Assembly (NCBI GenBank): GCA_047967505.1
Contig: CM106538.1
Length of the DNA stretch: 64,000 nucleotides
From: Dipteris shenzhenensis
Taxonomy: Eukaryota; Polypodiophyta; Polypodiopsida; Gleicheniales
Reading direction: 5' to 3' (one strand)
Under the pieces are notes generated by a model, which made no database searches, was not told where the DNA came from, and was given only the letters and a program-made list of their open reading frames with translations. Every line of letters begins with the position of its first letter. Position 1 is the stretch's first letter. Shown piece by piece: positions 22,978 to 35,024 of the stretch. The translations under genes and the position numbers were made by a program.

Positions 22978-25900
22978 GTTTGCTCACAACACCCTTTTTT
23001 AAATTGTTGAAGTTAACAATCTCATCGTCCTCACTGTATATCGTTGCTAAACGCTCGATTTCTGTGTTACTGATTATGGCAGTCAAGATCGGACAATATC
23101 CGGCTATGTTATAACTTGATTTCGGGCATTTCTAGATGTTTGGACTTGTCGTTTTGCAGGGTACATGATGTCTAAAGACTTTGAAGAAAGTTGTTTAAAA
23201 ACTTATAGCTTGGCAACCCTGTTGTTAAAAATTTGAGGAGCAATCCAATGATCCGAACAAATGTACAAAGCACATGATGTCTGAAGTACTGTTTTTTGGG
23301 GGAAATAGCAATACAAATCATTAAAATAAGACGTCCATCAAGGTTTTCATATTAGTGTAAGGCCACTTTAGAAGTACTGTTCGGAGATCAGTAACGACGA
23401 AACACTCGTATTGATATGTTAAGTGGGTACAGATATGTGACATGAGTAAGCATGCCTGGAGATGACAGCTCCTTACCAGAAGCTGGCTGTTATGAAGGAT
23501 GCTATCTTAGAAATCCTTACATGCATGCAATGCTCCACCTGAGCTTTGTTTCTGAGCGCATGCTTTCTCAGCCTAACAATCTCCTTTGGCATATATTGTG
23601 CTTTTTCAAGTACTGGAGGCAACTTTGGATGAAGGTTTATGTAAGCAATGACAGGGGAACATTTGGATTTTGGATATTGTTGGCAATTCTATCTCAAAAA
23701 ATAGACCTTCCCCCTTCTTTATAAACTGTGGGTTTCATAGTACCTAAAATTCTGTCAGTTCGATGGTCTCCATCTGCGCTGTATTATCCTTCAAAGGAGC
23801 ATATTTGTTAAACCTGAGGTGAACCCATTCCCCATCTTTGTATTGCATATTCCTTCAACCTTGTGCTTTGGATGTATGATCCTTATCTAATTGTTATCAC
23901 CTGGAACCGAAGAGGATAAGGCAAACCTCTGAGCACGTTGGGTTTGGATTACCTCAAGTGGGTAAAAGAGAGTAGGCATGTGAGTAACAGCGGGATGGAG
24001 GAGGAAGGAAAACATGGGATGTTTTCTTAGATAGACACGAGCAATCATAAAATATAAGTTTGGATTGAATGTAGCTTTTTGGCTTGCGAAATGTGTGGAG
24101 AGGGCAGAGACTATTTGAGTATGTGAAACACTTTTGGTGAAGATGTCATGAATTGTATGGAATATTTACAGTCTGTTTCACACAGGCTTTATGTGAATGT
24201 TCCATTTTCTAAGTTGAATGATGTTTTGTTTATTTGTAAGTCTGACCTGGCGTAGTAGGTATTAAGGAAGGTCTGGCAATCATACGTGTCACCATATATT
24301 CTTGTTATCTTGCTTTGTTTATCTCTGGTAGAAAGATGTGGTAAGCGTGTGTGTTACCATACATTCCTGTAAACTTGCTTTAGTCATTTCTAACATGAAT
24401 TATATGAGTGCTTAAAATTTGTTGAGGATGATTATAATCAATTCTTAACTTCTACTATGGGTTTGAACAGGTTCGTGTATGGCTGGGAGATAATGCAGAC
24501 CATTATTATGTGCTGTCGAGGTTTTTAGTCAGCAGGATGCTTACAGTGACAAAGGTTTACTTCTATCTATTTGACTTGCTTATGTTTAGAAAAAACCATA
24601 AATACATTTCCTAGTAAGAGGAAATAAGAATCTAAAGGAGTTCTGCTTTCCCTTGATAGAGGATCACTCTATACAAATTACGATTCTAAACTTTTAACTC
24701 AAAATCCACCCTGGTTGACATCCTATTTGGTTTTCTTTATAGTGTTATCAATTGATCCTTGGTCTCTTTCACAAGTTTCCCCTTCAGATGATGATCTTTC
24801 CATGGAGGTTGTAAAACCTAGGGCAGAACCAGACCATTTAATACTCTTGGTGCAATAAAAATTGCGTACTTTTCTCCCAAGAGTATTGATTGACAGTGTT
24901 TTTAGTCTAATATTGGATGATCCTGTAAGGAACCATGCTTACAGGCTGAGCTCTTGGAACTAACTCTTCCAATGATCTACCATCCTAACAGGTGGTAAAC
25001 CAATCGGCAACCCGGATTGAAATACATCAGCTCTTAGCACGTGTGTCTCTTTCCCATTCATCTAAGTCATTCGCATTATTAACGTCAGATGCAAAAGTAC
25101 ATAATACACATTGATACACTTAGAACTTGCCAAGTTTACAACAAGGGAGAGTGGGACATCAAAATCTCCGTGCGATGCATTGTGTACTCCCCTTTGACAA
25201 AAGTTAACGTATGGCTCTGCCAATCGGTTTGGACATTCAACTTATGCAACCGTTCTTTCCCTAGAATTACATTCACTCTATTTAAATTCATCAGTATGAA
25301 GTCTAGATCTTCAGAGTATCGTGGGGGAAATCCGCGTCGCATTGATCCCAAATCATCTTGCTCTGCCATATCCACCTCGTGGACATGGTCACTCGACTGC
25401 TTTGGGAACCCAACTCCTGCACAAGTTTAGTATTCAAGAAATTTTGAGAACTTCCAAAGTCAACTAGGATGTGCATTGTGCACGGTGGGTTTGAACACAT
25501 TCCTATTAAAGCTACAATGTTTCTTGCAAGAACTGTGACCTAAGACTGTGGCACGAACGGAAGCGATAGTGTTACCTTTGACTTTGGTCAAAATAGCATT
25601 CTTTGCCTTGCCGTATATTGCATCCCCTTTTGCGTGCAAAGGAAGAAATGGCCTTCCTTTATATATTGAAGGGTTTGTTCAGCTTTCTTTATGCGCTTTT
25701 GCATTTGCCACAACTGGAGTTCGTGAAGGACTCGAGGCTTGGGTCTTCTACTCGGAATTCTTGGTAGGCTGCAGCTTTTGTGAAGAAATCCCCTTCGCCT
25801 TAATATCATCATAGATCTTGTCACCACATGTCAAAGTGTTGGACTATGGTCAAAGAGTCAAAGACTTTTATTTGACCTTAGTCGAATCATTGACTAATGA

Positions 25901-28900
25901 TCAAAGAGATTTGGACACGGCCAAGAGACTTGACTTCGGTCAAAGAAGGTTGACAATGATCAATCTGAGAACCACAGAGTTGACTTCTACCAGAGAGAGG
26001 TAAGGGAGACTTGACTACGGTCAAGAGGGTTGACCACGGTTAACTAGAGTATCCTTTTTATTAATGCATGGTTTTGCATGGTGAGGGACGCCTACATAGA
26101 CTAGGATTATCTAAGTATTATATTGTTTGATCCTGGGGCTATAGATGACTTCATCTCAAACGATTTAGCCGTGAGGTTGGGGATAAAGACGGAGGAGTTA
26201 GGTAGGGCCCTGGATGGTGACCAGATGTTTTGTGGGGACCTTGTGCCTTTTACTCCCTTGATAGGGAAGCTCCGTCTTTATCTACAGAATTATGTTGATC
26301 AGGAGGATTTCTTCATCTCCCCATTAAAACATCATGACGTTGTTTTGGGTATGCCTTGGTTCCATTGCAAGGTAGTGAAGCTAACCCTTCCTGAGAGAAT
26401 GCTTGAGTTTGTACATAAGGGTAAAACACAGCGTGTGGTTGCCTTCTATTTAGTACACTTACGTTTGCCCACACTCTTGCTCTCTACTCTCCATTGTTCA
26501 CATTTCGTATTAGAGCAGGTTCACCCTGCCCTCTTCTTGCCTTCAACCCGCTCCAGCTCGTGCCTTCCAATTGCTATTTTGTACAGTCCGTACGACTGTA
26601 TAGATTTCATACTTTTTCCATCGCCAGCGGATCTGACACCGTACATTGCCGTACGAATTGCGTTTGGCGGCTGTATAGCATGTACCAGTCCGCATTCCGT
26701 ACGATCGTACAGCAGGCGCCATTCGTTCGTACAAGAGTACGATCATTGTATAGTTTGCTGCTGCCGTTTGTATTGCATCAGCACCGCACGTGCGAACTGC
26801 CTCCATACTGCTTAGTCCGTACATCCGTATCGACAGTTCCGTACTGTTAGTTCGGTACAAGTTGAAGGTGTTCGTACATTTTGCAAGCTTTTTCCTTGTA
26901 GGTGAATCTTCCAGGTGTTCTTGGTAGGCATTCTTGCAGATAGCCATTGTTTGGCTGGCATTTTGGGAGCACATTTGGGGCTTTTGCATTTTTTGCAGAG
27001 AATTGAAAAAATTTGGGGCCTTTAGTTCATTTGCCCCTTTTAGGTGCAATTTCTTGCAGAAATTTGGGGCTTTTGCATTTCGGATGCAATTTGGCAGTTG
27101 AAAGAGCATTTGGGAGATTTGCAAGTAGTTTTGGACTCAGTGTGAGTCAAATTGCAGACTTTCGCCACTTTTTGCAGATTTTTGGGCATTTGTAGAGCAT
27201 TGTGGTGCATTTCAAGCCTTTGATAGGCTGTGACAGTAATTGTCACTGTAGGCAGATTTTCTTTGGTAGACTCTGGTTGTGCATTTTACAAACCAGGAAG
27301 GGATTTTACTTGTCTGGTTTGCTGTGTGAAATACTACGTGGCTCACCAAAGTTTAGACTCGGGGTGACCAAGAAAGCCTCGCCTTGATGACAATAAAAAG
27401 AGGAAGAAGTCTGGTCGTCATCTCTACCAAATTTAGTAAGTATGTAACACCTTCTCTTCACGTTTTCTGATTTCCAGCCACATGTATTACTTGTTTAAAT
27501 TGTCCTTCACTACCAATGCTACTATTGGTTGTGGATGTAGCAGGCTATTCCTCCAATCCTTCTGCCTCCTAGGTCATCTTTGTTGTTCCAAATCGATGCC
27601 ACTGTGAATCCTTCCATCTTTAGAGTCTCATATGTGTTGTGTTCCCATCTTTCAAGAGCTAGAAGCATCACTTTCCGCCACAAACATGTGTCGAATGAGA
27701 AGCCTCCACATTCCATTCTTTGATTCTAAGGGCATCGAATGACTATGTGTACATTTTCCTTTTTGGTATCCAAGATTGTGCCCTTCCCATCTCTGACATA
27801 CACACCTTTTCCTTCTTTCTTGCCCCAAAAAGGTAAACAAGGCAAGTTACAATACAATGAAATGCTAGATGGGAGAGCCCAATCTCTTGAGATGAGTAAG
27901 AAAAATAAATAACCTACTAGGTACCACTCTGCTGAGGAGCGGTACAATGTAAATCAGTCTGGCTGGTATTGTCGTCAGCTGGTCTAATGGAGATAGATGG
28001 AGGCAATCAATGCCTCCTCATGCATCTCTTTGAAGGATCAGAGATCATAGAACTCTGGGGAAGGTGTGGCTTGTCTTTGCCTCCGAAGCAAATTAGTGAT
28101 TTGCCATTGGCAACTAGTTGTTCGAGTTTCTGTATAAGTTCTTTGCCCATGATGATCAATCATCTCAATTAGTCCTTGCCAATTATGAGCTCTTGGTTAT
28201 CGTTGGCTTCGTAGTAAGCGTTGATGCAGATCTCGTTGGTTGGATCAGAGAAGTGCTGCTGTACGGATAGCCGAGGTTGTGCATGTACTAGTGCAATTGG
28301 GCTCCTAGTCCATAGGACTGTTCCATGTTTTCCTGTCATGTGCGATTCTTATCCTTTTCTTGATGTAAGGAATTGACAAGTGTCTGTGGTAATGCAGCCT
28401 AGTCATATTGCATGATCTTCATACGTGGTCTCTGTGACTTCTTATCTCTATAAGTGGATTCTGGAATCCCAAATTCCATCGACGGAAGAAAATTTTTCGT
28501 CACCGGACTGAGATTTCCGTCGACGGATTGAAATAGAGGGACAAGTATCTTTGATTTGGTCATCATATGAAGCGACACAAGTGCCTTAATCTCTCTAGGA
28601 AGAGGCAATGGCACTGCCCTCTGATCTTGTAGTATGTGGGGTCTCTGAAGATCCAACGGTTGTCAATCTTAACTTCTTGTAAGTCACATGCCAAGCATAT
28701 TCTTTGGTCTGGTGGGACAACCCTGCATCTTGCCTATATCCTCAACCTATGGGACAAAACCCTGAGCTGGCCCGAGGCAGTCCTACAACCTTGAGCCTAC
28801 GTTACAATCGTCTAAAAGGTATGATGTGTGAAGTGTATGACCGCATAGAGCATATATATAATCAGCATCAAATGGGTATCGGTGCCATGTCCTATCCATG

Positions 28901-30411
28901 ACGTATTGACTCAATATGATTTGAGGTTCTTGCTATTGAATGCCTATTGTTGCTGCACTCTTGTTGCTTCTGCAAGCCTTTTTAAGAGTATTCTTTTTGT
29001 CACTTGAAATGAAATGAATGCACTAGAAAGTCAGGCAGTACTCAGATGTTTCTTGCCTGTTAATTCGTAGCTTTGCTTCCTGGACATGTTGTGCAGACTA
29101 TGTATTGGTTAACATCCTCTTGTAGATGTCATATTCGTTAACATCCTCTTGAGATGTCACCATCCAACTAGACTCCTCTTTCTTCTTTATGTATCAAGGG
29201 ACTCTGTATTTGCCCGTAACTCTAATGCAGACCACGTGCATGCAGATTCCAAATCATGTTGCTATTAAAATTTCCCTCGAGCTAAAGAAGCTGCTTATCG
29301 ACAACAGTCTTCTTGATGTGTATGTAATCTTCTAATTTTCAGATAGGAATCGTAACATAAAGATGCTCGCTGTTTCTGAATACAATGTTTCCTGTTTTTA
29401 CCACAGGTCACAAACAGACCTTGAAGCTAACCTGTTCAAGGTAAGGTAACATCTCTTTTGCTGATAACTGAGTGGCAGAGCATGCCGTGTACTTAATTGT
29501 AATAATGCTATTTCATAACTTACTTCTTTGATGTGTATTGTACATTGTTCTTGGTGAACATTCATTTACATCCACTACTTCTGATACTCAAAATGAATAG
29601 CCATGCCAAGGATTTTGTTGGTTATTGATAAACATCCCTGGCTATTGCTGTTTATTCTTGGTTTTGATCTTCTTGTGGTGCTTTGAAAATTTGAAAGCTT
29701 ATGGAACGGCGTGGGTATGGTGAGGAATATATCAATCGTTATAAGCTGATGACCAGGTGAGTTCCATTCTTGGTTCCTTCAATAGTTAGTAAAAGGATAG
29801 TTTTGCCTGGAGCTGGGACCTAGAGGTTATAATGTTAGATGGGCATTTAACTTGAGCACATGTATTCATCTTTCATTTCATTTTTATATTTACAATTCTT
29901 GAAGACATGTCTGCTCAAGAATTAGATATCAGATTAGGGCAAGTGGATTAAGAGTCTGGTTTATATTCCCACAGTCAATGGTTCCATTTTATTACATTGC
30001 AATGGAAGGCTTCATGTAGGCTTGACTCATTGAAATGCCTATTTACGTCGAAATCTGTTAGGCTTGTATAAGGTGTTTGAATTGAAATTTCAGTCTATCA
30101 ATTGCTCACATCAACTTGTGTTGTTTGCTGTCAAGTTTATTTAGCGAAGTCCTTTATGTGAAGGATATTACCTTGAAATGAATGATTGTTTATCCAATGA
30201 TGTGGATTGCCATTATCTCCTTAAGCTTCTTCCCTTGAAGAAGGCTTTACTAGTTTTATATACATTTCCCTCACGGATCAAATCTCTGTTCTCCAGGTTC
30301 CATCATCAAAGGGTACCACTTGTCATACTTGTATGTGGAACTGCATGTGTGGGAAAATCAACTATTGCCACACAACTTGCACAACGTTTGAACTTGCCAA
30401 ATGTTCTACAG
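22786..30411 (+). CDS. 2-phosphoglycerate-kinase-related P-loop NTPase, exons 1-6 (3' part not in view)
   Basis: Six exons (22786-22977, 24471-24554, 29246-29319, 29407-29440, 29698-29756, 30297-30411) join in one open frame of 186 codons. All introns are GT...AG, with phases 0, 0, 2, 0, 2 and 0. Residues 1-64 are acidic and Ser-rich. Residues about 65-148 match the ATP-cone-like N-terminal domain of archaeal 2-phosphoglycerate kinase and its plant relatives (SRFLVSRMLTVTKIPNHVAI, later LEANLFKLMERRGYGEEYI). Residues about 149-186 hold the Walker A loop GTACVGKST followed by IATQLAQRLNLPNVLQ. The start is chosen as the first ATG after an in-frame TGA at 22684. The rest of the kinase domain is expected after a seventh exon that I could not find in the window. 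Plant relatives include LPA1-type proteins linked to phytate metabolism. The substrate of this protein is not shown by the sequence. Intron 2 is 4.7 kb with transposon debris. Confidence 0.85.
24471..24554 (+). CDS. P-loop NTPase exon 2
   Basis: 28 codons between acceptor TTGAACAG and donor GTTTAC. It encodes VRVWLGDNADHYYVLSRF onward, the start of the ATP-cone-like domain. Intron 1 (1,493 nt) contains short frames without support. Confidence 0.9.
25130..25500 (-). pseudogene. Ty3/gypsy protease remnant in intron 2
   Basis: The minus strand encodes MHILVDFGSSQNFLNTKL, the aspartic protease active-site region (family pattern LVDSGSTHNF), and downstream VNVILGKERL, matching the VVLGMDWL segment. 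The catalytic DSG is altered to DFG, frames are broken, and no RT follows. Broken frames continuing to about 25827 may be the preceding gag zinc-knuckle region. Confidence 0.6.
25829..26045. repeat. Cluster of TTGAC/GTCAA motifs
   Basis: Twelve TTGAC or GTCAA pentamers in about 217 bp. Two longer repeats share 'gacttgact-cggtcaa-ga-ggttgac' (about 25927 and 26009), so part of the cluster arose by tandem duplication. TTGAC is the W-box core bound by WRKY factors. Whether these sites act inside intron 2 is not shown. Confidence 0.7.
26123..26460 (+). pseudogene. Ty3/gypsy protease fragment, + strand
   Basis: Encodes LFDPGAIDDFISNDLAVRLG and, about 60 residues on, DVVLGMPWFHCK, the two hallmark segments of gypsy proteases (D-S/T-G-A-x-x-F and VLGMDWL). 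The active-site triad reads DPG. There is no gag upstream or RT downstream. Confidence 0.65.
26490..27335 (+). mobile_element. Ty1/copia leader fragment (PBS to 5' UTR)
   Basis: 'TATTAGAGCAGGTT' near 26508 resembles the plant copia junction TGGTATCAGAGCAGGTT (initiator Met-tRNA primer site). The last part (about 27095-27335) matches in reverse the leader in front of the copia gag at 35.0-35.26 kb, including 'aggaagggattttacttgt'. The gag that should follow is missing here. Confidence 0.55.
26575..26880. repeat. GTAC-core cluster in copia leader
   Basis: Thirteen GTAC tetranucleotides in about 300 bp, mostly as CCGTACG or CGTACA. Chance would give one or two. Confidence 0.85.
27420..29245. 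other. Remainder of intron 2, no gene recognised
   Basis: Short frames on both strands are unsupported. A perfect 12 bp palindrome TCCGTCGACGGA lies at 28516-28527, with a related imperfect dyad (CCATCGACGG) about 35 bp upstream. It may be an old repeat boundary. Confidence 0.4.
29246..29319 (+). CDS. P-loop NTPase exon 3
   Basis: 74 nt between acceptor CATGCAG and donor GTATGT, ending two bases into a Val codon that exon 4 completes. It encodes IPNHVAIKISLELKKLLIDN and the following LLD. Confidence 0.9.
29407..29440 (+). CDS. P-loop NTPase micro-exon 4
   Basis: Only 34 nt, between TACCACAG and GTAAGG. It encodes SQTDLEANLFK. Too short for ORF finding, but supported by the reading frame and splice sites on both sides. 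Confidence 0.9.
29698..29756 (+). CDS. P-loop NTPase exon 5
   Basis: 59 nt, after the acceptor-like TTGAAAG and ending at donor GTGAGT. It encodes LMERRGYGEEYINRYKLMT and splits an Arg codon (AG|G). Confidence 0.9.
30297..30411 (+). CDS. P-loop NTPase exon 6 with Walker A
   Basis: 115 nt between CTCCAG and donor GTGGGT. It encodes FHHQRVPLVILVCG then TACVGKSTIATQLAQRL. The next intron starts in phase 0. Confidence 0.9.
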
Positions 30412-31107
30412 GTGGGTTGCCATGTATTCCAAACGATTTGATCTTCCTTTTCCATCTCTGACATTTGAGGATGTGATAAAGAATTCTTGTTTTCTAGTGC
30501 AAGTGATATATTCAATATAATAAAGATTTGTGTTTCGGTACATCTCTCTATGGGCTTGAGAGGGCTTCTCCCATGAGATGCTAGTATAGGTACATAAAAG
30601 TGTATAGTGAAGATATATAAGTCTCCAAAATAAATAAATAATAGAATGAGCAAGCCTTGATCTGAAGCAATAGCAAGAATGAACCAACGTCAGATGGAGT
30701 ACAAAAATGTATTACTCACTACCCTTTCAGCCAATCAAACGAGGTGAAGATGGAATGAGGGGGATTATGCCACCTTACACCTCACCGAAATACATTGAAA
30801 GTATATGCCACTATCCTACTCCTTGATGGGGTTTGTGGATGAAGTTTGTAATGTCTCACAGGCTGCCTAAGAGTCTTTTGAGTGCATCCATCACATTGAC
30901 TTCTAATCTCATGCTAGATGTGTGGTAGAGGTTAGCTCCCCTTTGATGACCAAACAACAACAAGGTCACATGAGATCCTTGAGAGAGGTACTGGAAAGAA
31001 TTACTACAACCACCCATCTATAAAGCCAACTAAGGAGGAACATGCTAAAATGCGGGTACCCATGATGCCATTTCAAATGGGAGATGACTTAGTAGTAGAC
31101 ATTTGCT
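30412..31107. other. Start of intron 6, no further exon found
   Basis: AT-rich sequence with no continuation of the kinase reading frame up to the LINE junction near 31108. No later part of the window contains a recognisable next exon. Confidence 0.6.
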
Positions 31108-34058
31108 GATTGGATAAGGAGCAGTCCCCTTTATTTTTTGGTCGCCAGATGGTGCATATCATGCCCTGGTCCCCTAATAAGGATTATCAGAACCTCATCA
31201 AGCATCATTGCCCCGTATGGGTTGAAGTGGCTGATTTTCCAGATTATATGAGAATAGAGCTTCCAGGTTTAGCTATGACATTGGGACAAGTGATCTGTCC
31301 CCCTCGTCCAACAGGTAATAAAAATCGTTTTTGCATCTTATGGGATACTGATAGACCGACCCCTTCTTCTATTGCAGTTGAGATTGAGGGTGTTAATTTG
31401 GGCAAGAAATATTTCACCTTAAAATGGGGCATTTTTGCTGGAGCTTGTTTTTCTTGTCACAAATTTGGGCATCTTGCTTCGGAGTGTCCTTCTATCCTTC
31501 ATCCACCTCCTCCAGCTGCTATTCCTCTGCCATCTAATAAAGGAGGTCGGAAGACATATGTGGAAAAGATTGAAGCTAAAGGAGCAAAGCCTTCAGTTCA
31601 TACAGGGAGCCAGGCCAATTCAGCTCAAAATAAGGATAAAGGCAAAAGCAAGTTAGGAGAAAATATTTCATCATCTCATGAGGGATGGCAGACTGCAAAG
31701 AAGACGGTGCCTCTCAAACAAAGACCTCTCCAATCTCGTAATTGGGATGCCTCTGCTCCTTCTCCAGGACAATCTTCTACCTCTTCAAGCAGCCCCATCT
31801 CAAAGGCATGGGTCAATGCAGTCAAGAAGGGTCTTCCCCTTTGTGAAGAAGATGATATGATCAGGGAATTGGAAGCTGAGGGTCAGCAAGACCCTGTGGC
31901 AATGGCAGAGGCTTGAGGCCTCCCGCTCTTTTGGAGGACCGATCATTCTCTTGTATATATTTTCATGCGTGCTTCTCTTAAATGTTTTTCCTATAATATA
32001 CAGGGCCTCTGCAACCAGAATAAATGGAGGCTTCTTTGGCATTATATAAATACAACTCATCCGGATGTTGTATGTCTCCAAGAGCATAATCAGCATTTTT
32101 TTGCTGGACAGCATGGGTTTTTTCAGGATATGATATATTTTATTCAGGATCGGAACAATTCTCTGGGCTGTGCATTTTAGCTAGACATGATCTGCAACCC
32201 TGGATAGCATATAATGATCTAGGTGGACGATGGATGATTATCCAATGTATGATCAATGGAGAGATTTTTGAAATAGGATCTTTGTATGCCTCTCAAAATT
32301 CAGCTTCCAGAGCTCAAATGTGGAACTCCATAAAGCAATATCCTTGGTCCTCTAATGCTCTACTTTGTGGTGATTTCAACAATTCTCCTCACTGGAAGGA
32401 CAATACCACTCATAAATCACATATGCTGCCCTCTGAAATCCAGCAATGGGAACACATGACATCATCACTTCGATTTGCGGATTTATGGACAGCAACTCAT
32501 CCTTCAGTGATGGGATTTACATATCATCATAATGCTTTTACAGATTATTGGGCCAGGCTTGATAGATATTATCTCATTCATGCTCAGCAATATGATGAAT
32601 ATACATGTCAGATGTGGACTGATTATTCACAACAATTATCTGATCACACTCCACTTTGGCTCACCCTTTCTTTTGGTATGCCTCTGGATGACTTGCAGCT
32701 CTCTTCAGTCAGAAATTTACAGGTTAATCAATTCTATCTTTCTCACGAAAAATTTCAGCATATGATCGTCTGAGACTGGCTTGCAGGCCATTGCTATCCC
32801 ATGCTCAGGAGGATCTGGAATTTGCTTGGATCTCTTTCATACATCGTATTCAAAATGTCATCAAGGAATATGGAAGATGGTACATGGCAGAAACCAGACA
32901 GCATATCCAGTGGGCAAAATCATACAAGCAGTATCTTGTACAGATTAGTCATCAAAGATCTCTATCTGATTCTGAGCAGCATTTACTGTCTTGTGCTTCC
33001 TCTATAATTGATGCCAATGACAAACGCAAGCTGTCTAAATGGCAGATTAGGGCCAGAGTTAAACCTATGCTAGATAAGGGCTGTTCCTCTAAATCTTTTT
33101 TTTGGAACTTACATGCACACATACAAAGTCAATCTATCATGAGGGTAAGGAAATCAGATGGTCTTTGGACCCAGTCTCTCTCTCAGCTCGAAAAACAATG
33201 TCTGGATCATTTTCAGCTCCTTTATTCTCAGCCATCTTCTTCTGCACCTCAGGTCGCATTGGCTCGTAACAGATTTACTGAACTTGTTTCTCCCATTGTC
33301 TCCCCGCAAAAAGCCTCAATGCTGGAAATGTCTTTTTCAGATGATGAATTGGATGAAGCCCTTAAGCATTTGGGTAAACATAAATCCCCTGGCTGGGATG
33401 GTCTGACGGTTGAATTTTTTGAAGCCTTTTGGCCAGAAATGAAGGGTCCAATTCTGCAGTTTATTAATGCAGCATGGCAGCACCAACATCTTCCCTCAGC
33501 TTGGAAGCATGGTCTGGTTAAGCTTGTGCCCAAAAAGCTTCTTTGTGAGACTATGGATGACTGGAGGCCAATCACTTTGATGCCGGTGATATACAAACTG
33601 ATTGCCAAAATGTTGGTACATTGGATAAAGGATATTCTTCATGATGGACTTCATCCCATGCAATATGGTTTTGTTCCAAGACGGCACATACATGACAATA
33701 TCACTAACACACTTATCGCAATGGAATATGCTAAATATTCAGATCAAGATGTGTTGGTCATGCAGGTGGATGTGGTGAAGGCTTTTGATACAGTACAGTG
33801 GGATTATGTCTCTCAAATCATGCAAAAACTTGGTTTTGGGCCAAAGCTATCTAATGTCATATATTGGCTTTATTCAAATTCCACTGCACAATGCTTTATA
33901 GGGAAACATTTGTCTGAGTCTTGGACTCTTGAACGTTCGGTTCGACAAGGATGCCCTCTCAGTGCCTTGCTTTATGCCATCGCTTCACATCCTTTGCTTC
34001 TTTATATGGATCACATGGTTGATACTGGACAGCTAGAGGGGCTTCAGATTTCTGGTTC
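31108..34058 (+). mobile_element. Truncated LINE (L1-like), + strand
   Basis: Contains the C-terminal two-thirds of ORF1 and the endonuclease plus most of the RT of ORF2. The 5' end is cut inside ORF1, and the 3' end is cut just before the RT YADD motif, where it abuts copia gag in opposite orientation. The same family is present as the minus-strand LINE at 56.65-64 kb. Confidence 0.85.
31110..31916 (+). pseudogene. LINE ORF1 (CCHC protein), 5'-truncated
   Basis: Encodes a nucleic-acid-binding ORF1 protein. It has a conserved N-terminal domain (HIMPWSPNKDYQNL, then CPVWVEVADFPDYM), a CCHC zinc knuckle CFSCHKFGHLASEC around residue 113, and a Lys/Ser/Pro-rich tail. The true N-terminus is lost: the open frame begins mid-domain compared with the 63.0-63.9 kb copy. 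The tail is uninterrupted to its natural stop, and ORF2 starts about 50 nt later. Confidence 0.8.
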
Positions 34059-34062
34059 ATGA
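31965..34062 (+). pseudogene. LINE ORF2: AP endonuclease and reverse transcriptase, broken
   Basis: The EEP nuclease starts with YNIQGLCNQNKW and PDVVCLQEHN, shifts frame near 32.12-32.2 kb, and continues with CGDFNNSP, YTYHHNAF-like FTYHHNAF, RLDR and LSDHTPLWLTLS. A second frame break falls near 32770. The RT then runs from about 32791: SPGWDGLTVEFFEAFW, LVPKKLLCETMDDWRPI, QVDVVKAFDTVQWDYV and SVRQGCPLSALLYAI. It stops right before the catalytic A/YADD motif at the junction, so no active RT is possible. The final five codons and stop come from the neighbouring element. Confidence 0.85.
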
Positions 34063-35024
34063 CCCTTCATAGCGCACACAGCCATACATGAATCCCCTTT
34101 CTTTTCTTTAGCTATGCGCTTCTTGCATTCACTAATATAATGACCTGGCTTCTTGCAGTAGTGACAAATGCCCTTCTTCCTAGGCTTATCTGCATCACCC
34201 TTAGCCTTATAAGAGGCCTGTCCTGAATCAGCTTTATGCTGATGTGCGGGCTGATTGGCATGTTGCTTTTGCTGCCCTTTTCCCTTGGGCTTAAACTTAG
34301 AAAGCATGGCATGCTCGCCAGCCTGTGTTGCCATATTTCTTCGTGTATGCTCTTCTTGCAAGAGAAGTCGTACCAACTCGTGAAAAGAGAGAGGATTGTT
34401 GGCCCCCCTCAATGACAAATTCAGCGAGGTGTGGAAACCAAGATAAGACTCAAGCAGAGAATTCAGAGTGGTGGTAATCATATGTGAATCTGGAATGACT
34501 TCATCAATATTCAGCAATTGCTTCCTCAAATCCTGAAGCTTTGTGACGTGAGTATTCATGGAATCTCCCTCATCCATATGCGTGTGAGAAAGCTCTCTCT
34601 TCAGAAAGGAAACTCTGGCATCATTTCTTGCTGCAAACATACTCTCCAATATCTCCCAAGCCGCCTTTGAGGTCTTGCATGACTGAATGTGAGGAATAAT
34701 GAACCTCTTGACAGAAAGAGAAATCACTGATAGAGCTTGTGCATTCCTAGAATCCCATCTTTTCTGCTCTGCTATGGGAGCCACTGGAGCAGCAGCTCCA
34801 ATTACTTGTGCTGCATTTTGACCTCTACCTCTGCCTCTAGCTGTAGGAGTGACAGGTGTAGCCACAGAATCTGGCCTTGCTTCATCTCCATTGACATAAT
34901 CTCAAAGATGTCTGCCAACCAAGATGTTGCGAACCATAAAACTCCACAAGGAGTAGTTGGTGCCATCCAACTTATCCTCCTGTGTTAGGACTCCAAACAC
35001 CTCATTGGGGTTGTTCCGAGCCAT
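34044..35024 (-). pseudogene. Ty1/copia gag (UBN2 type) with nonsense codon
   Basis: From an ATG at 35024 the frame reads MARNNPNEVFGVLTQED, LDGTNYSLWSFMV, then a TGA at about 34906 where Trp is expected (RHL-stop-DYVNG), then the UBN2 capsid region (KRFIIPHIQSCKTSKAAWEI, RVSFLKRELSHTHMDEGDSM). It ends with a CCHC knuckle CHYCKKPGHYISEC. Pol is absent because the element is cut at the LINE junction near 34058. It packages RNA in the intact family; this copy is dead. Confidence 0.8.

Noticed and set aside
23452-23724. 90-codon frame in intron 1
   Set aside because: No similarity to the gene family, no need for an extra exon: exon 1 joins exon 2 in phase and with continuous family similarity.
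25548-25827. Overlapping + and - frames in intron 2 as an alternative exon
   Set aside because: They surround a decayed gypsy protease with broken frames and do not fit the phase of exons 2 or 3.
27013-27246. Frames on both strands of the copia leader
   Set aside because: Both copies of this leader show similar short frames on both strands. They reflect repeat composition, not protein conservation.
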